This document shows, piece after piece, positions 1-11,884 of a stretch of DNA of 64,000 bases (position 1 is its first letter; each line of letters opens with the position of its first letter). The notes beneath the pieces were generated by a model, which had not been told where the DNA came from, ran no database searches, and saw only the letters and a list, made by a program, of their open reading frames with translations. The stretch is from Usnea hakonensis (taxonomy: Eukaryota > Ascomycota > Lecanoromycetes > Lecanorales > Parmeliaceae), in assembly GCA_013423325.1 (NCBI GenBank), contig BLJB01000207.1:1-64000 (forward strand), written 5' to 3'. A program made the position numbers and the translations under genes.

Positions 1-3000
1 GCCTAAACCGTCGGCTATCGCATAGATCAACCTAACTAGACTCAGATCCACACCGTGACACTTAGAGATTATCTCTTTATTATATATCGTACACTCTTTT
101 CTAATATTATTAATTAATAATTTCGAGATCTCTAATATATACGAGATAAATATATTATTCTTAATCTAAATCTTATCTAGTTTATTAACGGTTATAATAA
201 GCTATAAGATTTTAGTATTAAAATCTATACTAGAATTAATATCTACTCTTAGTATATACTCTAGTATACGATAGAGATTTTAAATTATATAACTATTAGT
301 ACTTTATATAATTATCTTAATATAATCTCCTCTCCTACTCTTAATTAATAGCCTCGATTTATATAATCTAATCGTAGTATCGAGACTATTCTAATAGTTT
401 AAGTATATCTTACTCTTTAGTAAGCGAAAGATCTATAAATAATATTTAGGGAATATTATATATATAGGATAAATACTACTAATTAACGAATTAAGTTATA
501 GTAGACCTAATTAACTAAGTTTTTTTTTAGGAAATAGATCGACTTTTTTTATATATTTAGAGATTCTAACTTCTTTTCTAAAGATTCGCTTCTAGACTAG
601 ATTATAATCTTTACTATCTATCTATCTATAATTCGTATAGAGGTTATATAGTTTATTAATAAGTAGAATATATATAATATATATTAATAATTAAATTGTT
701 TAAAGTTAATATAGAGGAAACTATTAGCTCTATTCTATTATCCTAAAGAAGGGATTAATAACTATAGACTTAATCTAGATTAGTTAACCCTTACTCGTCT
801 ATATTAAAATATAGAAGATTATAGTAAGTCTTTCTATTTCGTATAAAGTACCTTTTCTTTATTTAAAATATTTAAATACCTCTATCTTTATATATAGTAT
901 ATATTCCGAGTATCTCTATCTTTATATAGGGATTTAATATACGCTACTAATAATACTTCTTTATCTTTATATATTTTCGTATAAAGAAATAATTATTAAT
1001 AAAGCTATAGATCCCGATAAGTATCTTCTACCCTTTATACTAAAATAGTATAATACCTTTTTATATTAGTAAGACTTTAATCTATATATACTACCTCCGA
1101 TCTCTAAAAATAAATAGTAGTTACTATAGCTAGCTTATTATTATATACTTCGTATAGAGTTTAGCTACTAAATAATCTAAAGTCTTAAGCCTTAATTTAG
1201 ACTTTATAAATATCTAGATAGTATAGTAGATTAGTAAGGTCTAGATCTATAATCGATAAAAGATATATAATAGATAGAGCTTTAAAGAGAGGGTTCTAAT
1301 AAAGGGTTTATAGAGTAGATTTAGAAGTCTAAAAGAATTTTATAAAGTTAATATAGATATTTTATTTTATCTTTATATAACTCTATCTTTCTCTATTTTT
1401 TCTTTATACGAGTCTCTCTCTTTCTTTAAAGATTATATCTTCCTCTAATATTATTTTCTTTTAGATACTAAGATATAGTATAACTAGTAATATATATTAT
1501 TAATTAATATAATAATATAAAGATTATAATACTTTAAATTCTCGCTTTATACGATCTAGCTACCTCTTTCTTATTTAATACTAAGATCTATTAGATTATT
1601 AATATTCTAGACGATTCCCTAAAGCCTTCTCGTATAAAGGTACTAGAAGATCTTATACTATAATATTAGCGTACTTAATAGCGAAGTATATACTCTTAAC
1701 TAAAATAGCCTTTATACGATAATTATAGACCTCCCCTATTAGAGCCTCGATTTATATTTTATATTTAGGGTACGATAGTTAAGGATATATATTAAAGTAA
1801 TCTTATCTAATATTCTATATCTAGAAAGAAATTAGTCTCTTTAATATTAAATCGTACTTATACGAATATTACTACTATCCTATAAATAGTATAGACTACT
1901 ATTATTAATAATAAAGAGATTACTAGTCTAATTAAAACTATTAAGATTAAGAAGATAGATATATATTCTATCTTTATATTATATAATTAATTAATATCTC
2001 TTTAAACTCGACTATAATAATAATTCCCTATTATATAATTATAAGTTATTAGGACTTTATCTTTAAAGATATCCTTCGTAAATACCCTAGGCTATACTAC
2101 CTCTTTAATACTAGCTCTATTTCCGAGTAGTATCTTATATAATTATAGTTAAAGAATATAGGATTAGTAGAGCTATCTATAAGTATATTTTTTATATAAA
2201 ATACTAAAGAGCTTTTTAAAGGAGACTACTTTAACTAATAAAATAATAGGGAAAAGGAGTATCTTATAATTCTAGTTATTTAAAGACTTATATATTATTC
2301 TTATATAAAGTATAAGGATCTAGATAATACCTCTTTCTTTTAGATTAAGGTTAAATAAGAGAAGTAAGAGAAGTAAGCTAAAATTAAAAAGGAGATTAAA
2401 AAGGAGATTAAATAGAAACTATAATCTATATAACCCTAATAATATAGATAATCTCTATAATCTATATAATATTAATATAATATCTATTAATCTCCCCTTA
2501 AGCCTTCTTTCTTTATACGATTACCTCTTACCTATAAGAGATTTTAATATAAGATTTTATTATTACTAAATAATAAAGATAAGATCTCTACTAAGCCTTT
2601 TATTTCTATATAATTAATAGATTATATAATATTATTTTCTACTTAGTTATCTCTATCTTTTTCTAAGCTTTCTAAGCTTCCGTCTCCTACCCCCTCCTTC
2701 TAGAAAGGGATAATTAACGATAAAGTATAATTAGGAGTATTAATAAGTAACGGGTATATAATATTAAGAGTACTATTAAATAATAAGATATTTATATAAC
2801 TTTTTTTTCTAATATCTCCTTCCCCTCCTTTAAAGGATAGATAGGGTTATATAAGATTAGGATAAAGGCCCCTTAACTAGGCTAAGAGGGATTAAAGTAA
2901 GTAAGAAGATTAAAGAAAAAGTAGAAAAAAGAAGGCTTAATAAGTTTACTATCTTCTAAATAAGATATATATTAATACTACTAAGGGTATTTATATAAAG

Positions 3001-4650
3001 GCGTCTTAGAGTAGAGTATCTTTTAATAAGACTTAGAGTATATCTCTATTTTTAGGATTATATTTAGATTATTTTTAATAAGAGTATCTTATATAAATAT
3101 AATATATTAATTTAAACTTCTAATTTATTATTTTCTACTCTATCTAATATTAACTACTTTATATAAAGAGCCTAACTTAGCTTTATTTTATACGAAGATA
3201 AAGGTTACTAGTCTTAAATACTATATAAAGGTATAGGCTTATTATTTAAATATAAGATAATATATTAAATATATATTAATATATAATAAATAAATAAATA
3301 AATAAATAGAAATAAAACTCTTTATATATATTTTAGAGAACTATAAGGTTCCCCTATAATCCCGAAAGGCCTAATAGCTTCCTCTCTCCCTACTTTAGCT
3401 CTAGTAGCCGTTACTAGATTAGCCCGTAGTCGTTCTCTAGAGACTAAGATCTCGAGCCGCTATAAAATAATAGGTAATAATTATCTAATCTATTATCTCT
3501 ATTATTATTCTAAGAGTACTAGAGGCTATAATCCTACTATTTATAATTAGCGTACGCCCTACTAAAGTACTCTAGAAAGCGGCGGTACTCTAAAAAGGGG
3601 CGGAGACCTAGGTACCTCTAATATTAATAATAAGTACGCGGTAGTATCTACCCCCGACTTTAAATTAAGATTATATTAATATAGCTTAGATAATATAATC
3701 TTATTTAATATAATAAGATCGTACTAAGTATAAATATTATATTTATATCTAGAAGGGCTAGGATCGTAAGTTATCTAGATATATATATCTACCTTTATAT
3801 CTACTACTATCTTATTAGAAGAATAGGGTACTAACTAGTAAAAGTACTAACTAAGGCTATTAAGATTATATTATAAATAATAAAAGCTTTATTATATAAA
3901 ATTAGTTAACTAATTTAAATAGTAAAAGAAATAGTAAAAATAGTAAGATAAAATAATAGCTTTATACGTATATTAGTAGTAGTAAGGGGAGGCTTAATAG
4001 ATTAATAAAAATAATAGTAATACTATTATATAAAGTCTAGATTAGTAAGGTATTTTAATAAGTACTATTATTATAATTATAATATAGTATCTATAATAGA
4101 GGGAGGAAGCTACTTACTTAATAGTAATAGTAGTAATAGTAGTAATAGTAGAGAGAAGCTTCGTATAGAGCTAGTTAGCTAAATACTTATATAATTAGAA
4201 AGATAGATATCTATTACTTATTTAGTAATATAGTTATAGTAGTAATATTATAAATCTAATTAGTTATATACTCGAATATTTAAAATATAAAGGTATAGTA
4301 ACTTATTTAATAATAATAATAATAGTAGTAGAAGAAGCTTCGTATAGAGCTAGTTAACTATATATTTATATAATTAGAGAAATAGGTATCTATTACTTAC
4401 CTTAGTAGTAGTAATAATAGTATTAGTAAGGAAGAAGAAAAGAAAAAAAGTAGAATCTTTATATAAAGAAAAATTTTTATACGCTAAGACTAGCCTTATT
4501 TAGATCTAGCTACTACTCTTATTAATTCTATAACTATATAAAGTTATATAGAAAGTAATTAATTAATCTATAGACTTATATAAATATTAGGGAAGTATAG
4601 AAAGTATTTAGATATTAGACGAATAATATACGAAAAAGAAAAAAAAAAAT
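1..4650. repeat. RIP-degraded AT-rich transposon relic block
   Basis: From about base 100 to about 4650 the DNA is strongly AT-rich and the dinucleotides CpA and TpG are almost absent; the only TpG noticed is near 697. CpG survives frequently (many cgta and tcg steps). This is the footprint of RIP, the fungal C-to-T mutation of duplicated DNA at CpA, not of CpG methylation decay. No ORF of useful length remains on either strand. TAG/TAA trinucleotide tracts at 3970-4150 and 4310-4440 look like mutated CAG/CAA tracts, such as a gag-like region would have. The right border is sharp: ordinary composition returns within a few tens of bases of 4650. The first 100 bases still contain CpA, so the left border may lie just inside the window. 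The parent element cannot be named from the sequence. Confidence 0.9.
4155..4400 (+). repeat. Spaced direct repeat inside the RIP block
   Basis: A unit beginning gaagcttcgtatagagct occurs at about 4155-4220 and again at about 4334-4400. The copies are about 179 bp apart and differ by a few bases. TAG-rich tracts lie between and beside them. They are probably internal tandem units of the original element, or remnants of two overlapping insertions. Confidence 0.6.
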
Positions 4651-5163
4651 CAGGTTTAATATTATTATATAGCTAGCCGTCGTCCACCCTAAATTTCATC
4701 ATCGGTTTGTGGTCCCGTCCATTCTCATTACCAATAAGCCAATGAAGCTAGTGATACTGACAGGTCTTTACATGTTATATCCCACAAAGAAACATGTTTT
4801 AGAATTAGTGGCGCAATTCGGATTCTCCGGGAATCTTCTTCGATATCGGGTTGCAGCGCTTTCTGTATTTTGTGAAGGCTGTGGGTGTAACTTCGGACTC
4901 TGGATTTACAATGCGAGGCGAGCCAAATTGCGCTACATCGTAACCTTTGCCCTTGTCGTTGACAGAAAGTCTTGTTGGAGAATTGCGACGCGAAAAGGAT
5001 AAATATAATCTTCTTGGAAAGCATCATCTGTATCTTTACGGGCCGGACACCTGGGAAGTGTATTCTATGGCACTTCTCTTTCTACTCGGCGTCGACAGCA
5101 TTACTGCCTTCTCAGATGCTGAAAATGAAGGCTTAGAAAAGTAGTGAGAGAGAAGATATCAAC
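4651..5163. other. Gene-poor spacer between RIP block and flavoenzyme gene
   Basis: Base composition is normal. Short overlapping ORFs occur on both strands (4709-5002 plus, 4728-5027 minus, 4947-5144 plus), but none shows a recognisable motif or splice pattern. The last part is the promoter and 5' leader of the gene at 5164. Confidence 0.5.
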
Positions 5164-6604
5164 ATGGTGTTTTCGAAACTCGCGATTCTTACTGGCCTCT
5201 TGCTTCATTACGCTGTCACCTCACCGATTCTGACAATTCCTGAAAGCCCATTAGCAGCATACGATGTAATCGTTGTGGGTGGAGGGCCTGCCGGTCTCAC
5301 TGCCGCAAGCGCTCTAGGTCGCGTGAGACGCTCCGCACTCCTCATCGACAGTGGCGTCTATCGTAAGGACTACCATCAGCTTTAAGTATGGAGTCGTGTA
5401 CTGAAGGGATCTCCAAGGCAATGCACCCACTCAAGAAGTGCACGACGTTATTACCAGAGATGGCACAGTTCCATCGGAATTCAGAGCCCTGGCCCGAGAA
5501 CAGATATCTGTGTACACGTCTGTGTCTATGATGAATGGTACCGTCTCCTCGATCGTGCCCGAGAGTAACAACAGCTACTTCACTACGACAGATACGGAGG
5601 GCAGGCAGTATCTCAGCAAGAAGATCATCTTGGGCACTGGTATGAAGGACCTGTTGCCTGATACCCCTGGCCTGGCTACCGGATGGGGCAAAGGAATCTA
5701 CTGTACGTAATATTTACACCATAGAGAACTCACTCACCTTCCGTTCACGCTCAGAAAATACAGGGTGCCCATGGTGTGACGGCTGGGAACACCGAGACAA
5801 ACCTTTTGCAAACCTAGGCCCCTTCAGCGCCGCCTTCGTTCAAAATAGCATTACGCAAACAACTCTCAACCCCGACATCCTTATGCTCACCAACGGCACC
5901 TACAACAACGCCACCAAAGCGCAAGCCTCCCAAGATCTTCCAGACTGGGCCGACCGACTAGCCCTGTATGGTATCGGTGTCGAAGACCGCATCATATCAG
6001 ACATCTCGCGTGTGAACGGAAACGAGAGCGACTACAGCGATGACTTCAAAATCACATTCACAGATGGAGATTTCATCGTACGCAACGCTATCAAAGGGGC
6101 TTTCCCTGCGGAAATGGCTTCCGATATTCCATCGCAGCTAGGGCTAAAGCTGAGTAATGAGAGCGACGCCACGGTTCAGGTGGATCGTAATATGGAATCG
6201 AGTATGCCCGGCGTCTTCATGGTTGGTGATGCCAATTCGTAGGACTCACTCCCTCTCTATCACAAGCTGCATTCCCGCTAATGCATTCGAAATTACCTTA
6301 GAGATATGTCCCATAGCGTTCCGCACGCCATGTGGAGTGCCAAAAGAGCAGTCGTATATCTGCACGGTAAGCGTTCCTGCAATAAGACTCGGGCGAAAGC
6401 TCTGGTGGAAATTTCCACTAATAATGCAACAATGAAAAAAAAGGCGACCTAGCGGTGGAGTACGCAGATGCTCGAGTCGAGGCTGAATCAGCGCATATCA
6501 AACGCGGCGCGCAAAAGCCGTTTGAAGCTATGAAAAGAGATCTCCCGTCGCCGCTGGCAGAATTCAATTCGGCCCGAGGATTGTTGGAGTACATGGACGG
6601 TTGA
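5164..6604 (+). CDS. Thioredoxin-reductase-like FAD/NAD(P) oxidoreductase with N-terminal signal-like segment
   Basis: Five exons reconstruct an unbroken 391-aa protein: 5164-5362, 5418-5702, 5764-6238, 6302-6366, 6453-6604. All introns are GT..AG and 55-86 bp. Near residue 35 it has the dinucleotide-binding motif VIVVGGGPAGL. The redox-active CxxC motif is in WCPWCDGWEHRD, created by joining exons 2 and 3. The second FAD contact (MVGDANSDMSHSVPHAMW) is restored by splicing exons 3 and 4. This is the layout of the fungal low-molecular-weight thioredoxin-reductase family that includes the gliotoxin oxidase GliT. About 20 hydrophobic residues (KLAILTGLLLHYAV) precede the FAD domain and resemble a signal peptide, so an ER or secreted location is possible; the well-known members lack this. 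The substrate is unknown and no disulfide-type biosynthetic partners lie nearby. Apparent stops at 5383 and 6240 fall within introns, so this is not a pseudogene. Confidence 0.88.
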
Positions 6605-7924
6605 GTGCGGCTGGTCGAGATTTCCTGATGCCGGGACTTGCGACCAGGAGCTGCAAAAGGAGATGATCAGAGATGCAGTCCGACCTCAATCCTAAATATG
6701 AGCGCAGAGATAGAGATCTCTGTAACGCTCGCTCTACCATCACATATTACTCACTGAGACATAATCACATAAACAAAACACGTTTTCATTTGGCAATCAT
6801 GCCCTTTCCTTCCCACCCCCTCCTCAACTCTCACCCGCAGCGCCGGTATCTCATCTCATCTCAGCTACTCAGCGGCCCAATCCACTGAAACCCTTCAACC
6901 CCCCCACCCAAGAAAAAAGAAAAAGAAAAAGGAAAAAAAAAGAACACAAAGAAGAAGAAAAAACTTCGACTCAACCCCCCACCCCTCCCCTATCCCCTCC
7001 ACCCCAACGCCCCACCTCACAAAACCCCCTACTCCCTACTCCCCACACCTCACCACCCCCACCACCACCCCCAAGCCAGCGCCCTAACCATAACAGATAG
7101 CACATCTCCCACAGGCCCCCATCATCCCCCGCTGATAAACACGTGCCTGGAGAGAGAGATATATATATCTATATATATTCCCGAGTATCTATATAGATAG
7201 ATAGATAGATAGATAGCGGGAAGGAAGGAAGGGAGGGTTCGAGAAATTGAATTGGGTTGATGTTTGTGGGATATTTATGAATGCGAGGATGGAGTGTAAG
7301 TTGTACTCGTACATGCGGGTGGGAGACGAGGTATATGAGGCTGGGAGGCAGGGAGGGATGTAATTGGGTGTGGGGGGGGGGGGTTGAAGGAGGTTTGGGA
7401 TTGTGTCTTGAGGACCCTGGAGGGGGGGAGGAAAGGGGGTTGGTATAAATTGGGGATGGGTTTTTTTGGGGGGCGGGGGTAAGAGGCGATGAGGAGGTGA
7501 GGGCAATGCTCGTTGGCGAGGATTCAAGAGTCTTGTCTTGGTAAGGTGACCTTCTTGAGATTGTGGCGACTAGAAAGTTAGGTGGAAAAGTCGAAGGAAT
7601 GGAAAGTAGGTTTGGATTTGGGTTGGTAATGGCGGTTCGGTACCGGCCGTGGCTATTTGGAAAGTTTGTTATATGAATGGAAGTTAATTAGATTGCTGTT
7701 AATCAATCGTACTCTACTTCTGTAAGGAGTGCTTCCAAATAATCTTGGGGAATTGCGATCGTGCGGTTTGGACCAACACAACAGTCTTTCCTGACGTGAT
7801 GGGACTATCTATGGCTTCGGTTAACATGTGGTCCCGATTGTTTCATACATGACCTGTATTCCATCAACCAATTCGTTGAGACTATGTACAAAGTAAATTT
7901 CAAATTTCGAGTCAAGAATTTTTT
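6605..7924. other. Low-complexity intergenic region
   Basis: About 6890-7110 is a long pyrimidine/A-rich stretch on the plus strand (runs of C, with AAAGAAAAAG tracts). About 7190-7216 is an ATAG tetranucleotide microsatellite. About 7350-7480 is very G-rich. The minus-strand ORF 7189-7527 is a proline-rich artefact of that composition. No gene is recognised; both neighbouring genes have their 3' ends here. Confidence 0.6.
7193..7216 (+). repeat. (ATAG)n microsatellite
   Basis: About six perfect ATAG repeats, preceded by a TA-rich run at 7160-7190. Confidence 0.85.
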
Positions 7925-9811
7925 CTAACAGGGAAAGAAACAGTCCATGTTGTTCACCGCGTTCTGATTGCCATACCGCTGACCGCAAATAGGACCATCC
8001 CTAGGATTCCAGCCCCCATTGTTACATCTCCCCCCATCATTGGGCGTTTTACTTTGCCAGCTCAAACTCCCATAAGTGAATTGTACATAGTCGTTCTCAT
8101 GCTCGCCCGTGATGATGATCGGATTGGGCAACTTGCTGTCAAAGGAGTAGGGAGCCCCGGAATTGATACCAATGCCAATTGGATCAGTGGTGGGGTCGAC
8201 ATTGGTGTCACCGATGTCATTGCCTGCGCCATCCTTGAGGTTGACGACTGCAAAGAGGTTTTGGCTGTCGTCCGTGCAGTCTTGGGTTTCTGTCAGGTGG
8301 AAGGAGCAGGTGCCTGTGACGTAGGCTGCTGGAGTAGATGTAGGGCTTGTTGGAGGTGGCGCAGAGGTGGGGGTTGTTGGAGGTGGTGCAGAGGTGGAGC
8401 TGACGGTCCCGGTTTCCAGAGCGGCAATCCAGGAAGACACCTGGCTGTTGTAGGCGTCTGGGTAGGCAGAGGTGGGTGCAAACCCGTCGATGCTGATCGC
8501 CGAACCGGCTTCGCTGTCTGCGTCCGGGTTCGCGTCATCGGAGCATCCAGGGTAGTCATCACCGACGTCAAGAGACCAATCCGTTTCAAAAGTTGAGACG
8601 GAGTCCGTGGTATTTAGATAGAAATTGGTCCCATCGGAAACGAAGTCGGCAAGGGTAGCTGGTGGAGCTGGGTACGGGGGCCCATTCAATTCGTTAGTGA
8701 CCAGCGGGAGATGTGGATAAATGTTTCCGATCTTGCTTGTCACGTATTTTGCTAGTGCATAGTAGGCGAGATTATCGGAGTTCCTCTGCACCCAATAGCC
8801 GGTACTGCCCAACCCTGAACCTCCTTGCCAACGAGCCAGGAGTTTAGAGCCTAACGGGCCGTACGCCACAGTAGTGTATTGGTTACCGCTGTTCCCAATC
8901 TTGATATCTATGGTGAGGTCGGTGACTCGAGGATTCGGGCTTGGAGAATCGGCAGCCAGATCCAGATGCAGTAGCTCGTGCTGTAAAATTAGTCAGTAAA
9001 ATTCGCTTTGGTCTCGCTGAATTTTAGATTCTCACAAAGAACGTTTGTGCTCTATTGTCATAGTTCGCTAGCTGAAGATTTCCTGGACTGTTTTGACCCT
9101 TGCCGTACGTAATGGCATCCGCCAAACTTCTTCGGTTAAGGAAACCTTGGCATACGTTTATCATCGGGTACGAAGTATCATCTTTGTCCGAATTTCTCGC
9201 ATAGGCAAGCGGCGTCGGCTTGGGTTTATCACCTGGATTTGGTGGGCTATATTGACTGAGCAGGGAGCGGACAGGTAGAATCTTGAATCAACTTACTTTG
9301 GTTGGCAAGGGTCCTGATCTGGCCTGTTTTGACATCGATTAAATGGATCATCACATCGGACTTTGATATAATGCTGGAAGAGAGGATTCTTATAACTATA
9401 GATGACCGTTGCAGCATTCGCCAAAACAGCTTGAATCTGGGGTTGCTTGTCTGAGTTCAGTCCCGGAGCACCGAGAAATTCTAATGCAGCTGCATTGTTC
9501 CAATCGATATCTGAAGCGACCCCGTCCGTGTTGGACATGACCCAGGCGTCATAGTAGGCGCCATCGATCTTGCCTTTCGCTCCGGGGAAGTTTTTGCAAC
9601 CATTATAACCGTATAGCCAGGTGCCGACCTTGTTTTGCGCGCTCACATTGCCAGTCGCTCCGGGTGGTATGTCAGTACCAGTTGGGGTGATTAGGTAAGG
9701 CGTGTCTTCTCCAGAAAAATCGGGCGGCTGGGTAGTAGGCGAAGGATCAGTCTGGGATATGGTGCATCGTACAGCCAAGAAAAGTGCTGTGAAAGTTGAT
9801 ACCAGATACAT
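7925..9811 (-). CDS. Secreted HExxH zinc metallopeptidase-like protein with Ser/Thr/Pro linker and C-terminal domain
   Basis: Three exons on the minus strand (9297-9811, 9036-9246, 7925-8980) give 593 aa. The start at 9811 (MYLVSTFTALFLAVRCTISQ) is chosen because it begins a clear signal peptide; the open frame runs 34 codons further upstream without one. Splicing exons 2 and 3 creates FFHELLHLDLAADS, a zinc-binding HExxH motif, followed by a conserved-looking YGP tract. This suggests an extracellular metalloprotease related to the deuterolysin/Asp f 2-like group, although the third zinc ligand was not identified. A low-complexity TSAPPPTTPTSAPPPT-type linker then leads to a Cys-containing C-terminal domain of about 130 residues ending CFFPC, which may be an accessory binding module. 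The intron bounds are 9247-9296 and 8981-9035. A role in the secreted, host- or substrate-facing proteome is inferred. Confidence 0.8.
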
Positions 9812-11374
9812 AATGATCAATGATTTTGGGAAGTGATAGGGAAGAGGATGACTCAATGCCCAAGTCCATGGCTGAGAGGTGAGTTTTATACCCTTGGTTA
9901 CGACTTGACCCAAGAGAAATCCTCGTGAACTATACCACCAGTGTTTCAGGAATTGTTGGAAGATGTCAATGGACTATCCATTGTCGCTATACGAGCCTCA
10001 CCAAAAGGGCTGCGCCTCCTGTAATTCGTCTTACCTATAGCTAAATAGAGACAAACACCAATTGGATCACGAGGCTGTCGAATAGACCTACCGCATATTT
10101 GGCAAAGCGTGCGTCCCAACATCATACTACAATTTGTCTTCAGTCCTCGTTAACGTTCAGGTTTCATAAACCGCTCAAACCCTACTCGAGGGGGCTCAGT
10201 ACGCATACGGAATGGAGCTGACGAACTCAAACGTCATGTTTGCCCAGGCCAAGAGTTGCGGAAGCTCCAACAATTTCCCTGACCGTATATTTGCATTAGC
10301 GGAATTCCATATCTGATGATTATTGGCTACATGTAAGATTAGTAAAGAGTTGCTTGAATTTCGAGGACGTTAATCTTGGAATAGTAAAGGCCGAACGAGC
10401 ACACGGTTACCAAGTTGGATCGCGAAATTTGCCCTTTCTCAAGGTTTGCGCATATCTGTGGCGGATATTCCACGGGGCAACAGGGACCAATTACGACGAC
10501 TCGCTCCTTGTGCTTCAATTTCCTGAACATCAGCATGTGGTAAGCCCACGTGGAAGCAAAAGTATCTCTCGCCCCCACAGGATTGTCTTCACCAACATGC
10601 TTGGTTGGACACGCTGCTCTTTGCGACGAAGTATCTTCACCTCTGCTGATTCACATGGTCCCAACGCAGCGCCTCCGTGCGGCGTACGTGGTGAAGTCGT
10701 GCGCCCAAGACCAATGGAATGGAGCCGGGTAATGCACAATTTGTTTCGAAATAATAGGAGTAGCCTAGCGTATAGGTGATGATGACATAGCATGGGGGCC
10801 AGATAGGCCAAGGGGTCATTGTAGGTAGGTACCTAGGTACTCAAAGTAGTGCTGCTGCGCCTAGACTGCGGACTAAAAATAAGGCTGCAGCCGGCTAAAG
10901 ACTACCTTAGGTACCTTAGGTAGGTACAAATAATAGCGCCAATCTTAGCTTGACTAGTACTGTTAGTTCATATTGCCCTGAAATACAACATGTACTTGTG
11001 TGGCTGCCTGGTTGCTCTCATCTACACTGTGTATGTCTAGCATGTCTGAATTTATAATGTTGTGACTGCTGTAAGGTCGTGACCATCGTCGACCTTTTTG
11101 TCAGTCCCATCCCACACGACACAAAACAAATTCTGAAAGCATTGCCCAATGCCCTCAAACCGCTTGGATATCCCACTTTGCCGAAGGTTCGCGTTGGGAA
11201 TTCTAATTTTCATGTAAAATCTCCTCCAAATGATGGTTTTGAGGAAATGTTATTCGACTTACGCAACACAGCATCTGCCTCTTCCCACTGGGCTTCTTAC
11301 TCGGTCAAAATCCCTTCCTTTTCAGCCGGACCACCAATCTCTCCATTGCCTGGCTCAATAGATCTACCTCAATC
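9812..11374. other. Intergenic region with AGGTACCT-type palindromes
   Basis: This is the promoter side of both flanking genes. The ORFs at 10339-10819 on both strands overlap each other and show no family motif. Two clusters of tandem TACCTAGGTACCT/AGGTACCTTAGG palindromes lie at 10821-10840 and 10902-10926. The open frame 11079-11516 overlaps the next gene in another frame and begins at a non-ATG codon. Confidence 0.5.
10821..10926. repeat. Clustered AGGTACCT-like palindromes
   Basis: GTAGGTAGGTACCTAGGTAC at 10821-10840 and CCTTAGGTACCTTAGG-like sequence at 10902-10926. The same motif family recurs upstream of other genes in this window (about 36245-36280, 50318-50342, 55660-55712), so it is either a dispersed regulatory motif or a common intergenic satellite. 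Confidence 0.5.
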
Positions 11375-11884
11375 ATGGGTGACAACCCGTTTGGATCTTG
11401 CCCACAGAATCCTCCTCTCAACACTAATAAGCGTACCGAATTCGGTCGCCTGGGTTGCACCATCTACGGATATCCATCTAGTGGTGGTATACTTATCAAA
11501 GAAGTCGACGTTGTAGATATGCAGTTCCTTCATCTCAACCGTTTCACCGCGACGCAACGATCTTCAAACATCATTGAAGAAGACGAGTTCTGCACTCGCA
11601 TGCGTAGGCTTGGCGCAGTCTGGTGGGCAGACGAGCAAGAGTGGATCGATGTACAGCTTGGACTGAGGCCTAAGACGGAGTTGGAAAGTAGGCAGCTTGT
11701 GTTTGGGTGGCCGACCAGTGGGGAGGGCGTATGGGTGTTGAAATACGAAAATGAGAGAGCTGTTCCGAGAGACTTTGGGAAGATTTCACTGGCTTTAGAT
11801 ATGGATGACCGTTGCCGGGTCATGAGAGAGTATGGCGCGACATTCTACGATAATCCGGACAGGGTGGAGGAGCTGAAACACTGA
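11375..11884 (+). CDS. Hypothetical protein, 169 aa
   Basis: Single-exon frame from a good ATG context (tcATGG) to TGA. The protein is soluble, mixed alpha/beta and Trp-containing (AVWWADEQEWIDVQLG, VFGWPTSGEGVWVLKYENE), with no signal peptide or membrane segment. The acidic/aromatic pattern and a C-terminus rich in charged residues resemble conserved small fungal proteins of unknown function. I do not recognise a named domain. Another frame (11079-11516) overlaps the 5' part but has no ATG start and weaker coding character. Confidence 0.6.
   Translation: MGDNPFGSCPQNPPLNTNKRTEFGRLGCTIYGYPSSGGILIKEVDVVDMQFLHLNRFTATQRSSNIIEEDEFCTRMRRLGAVWWADEQEWIDVQLGLRPKTELESRQLVFGWPTSGEGVWVLKYENERAVPRDFGKISLALDMDDRCRVMREYGATFYDNPDRVEELKH

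Noticed and set aside
1..4650. Mitochondrial insertion as an explanation of the AT-rich block
   Set aside because: CpA/TpG-specific loss with CpG retained fits RIP; no mitochondrial genes or tRNAs are visible.
5383..6242. Premature stops in the thioredoxin-reductase-like gene
   Set aside because: Both stops fall within small GT..AG introns; the spliced protein regains the family motifs.
7189..7527. 112-aa proline-rich minus ORF
   Set aside because: Produced by G-rich low-complexity DNA and the ATAG microsatellite.
10354..10779. 141-aa plus-strand ORF
   Set aside because: Overlapped by minus-strand ORFs of similar quality, with no motif, signal or splice evidence.
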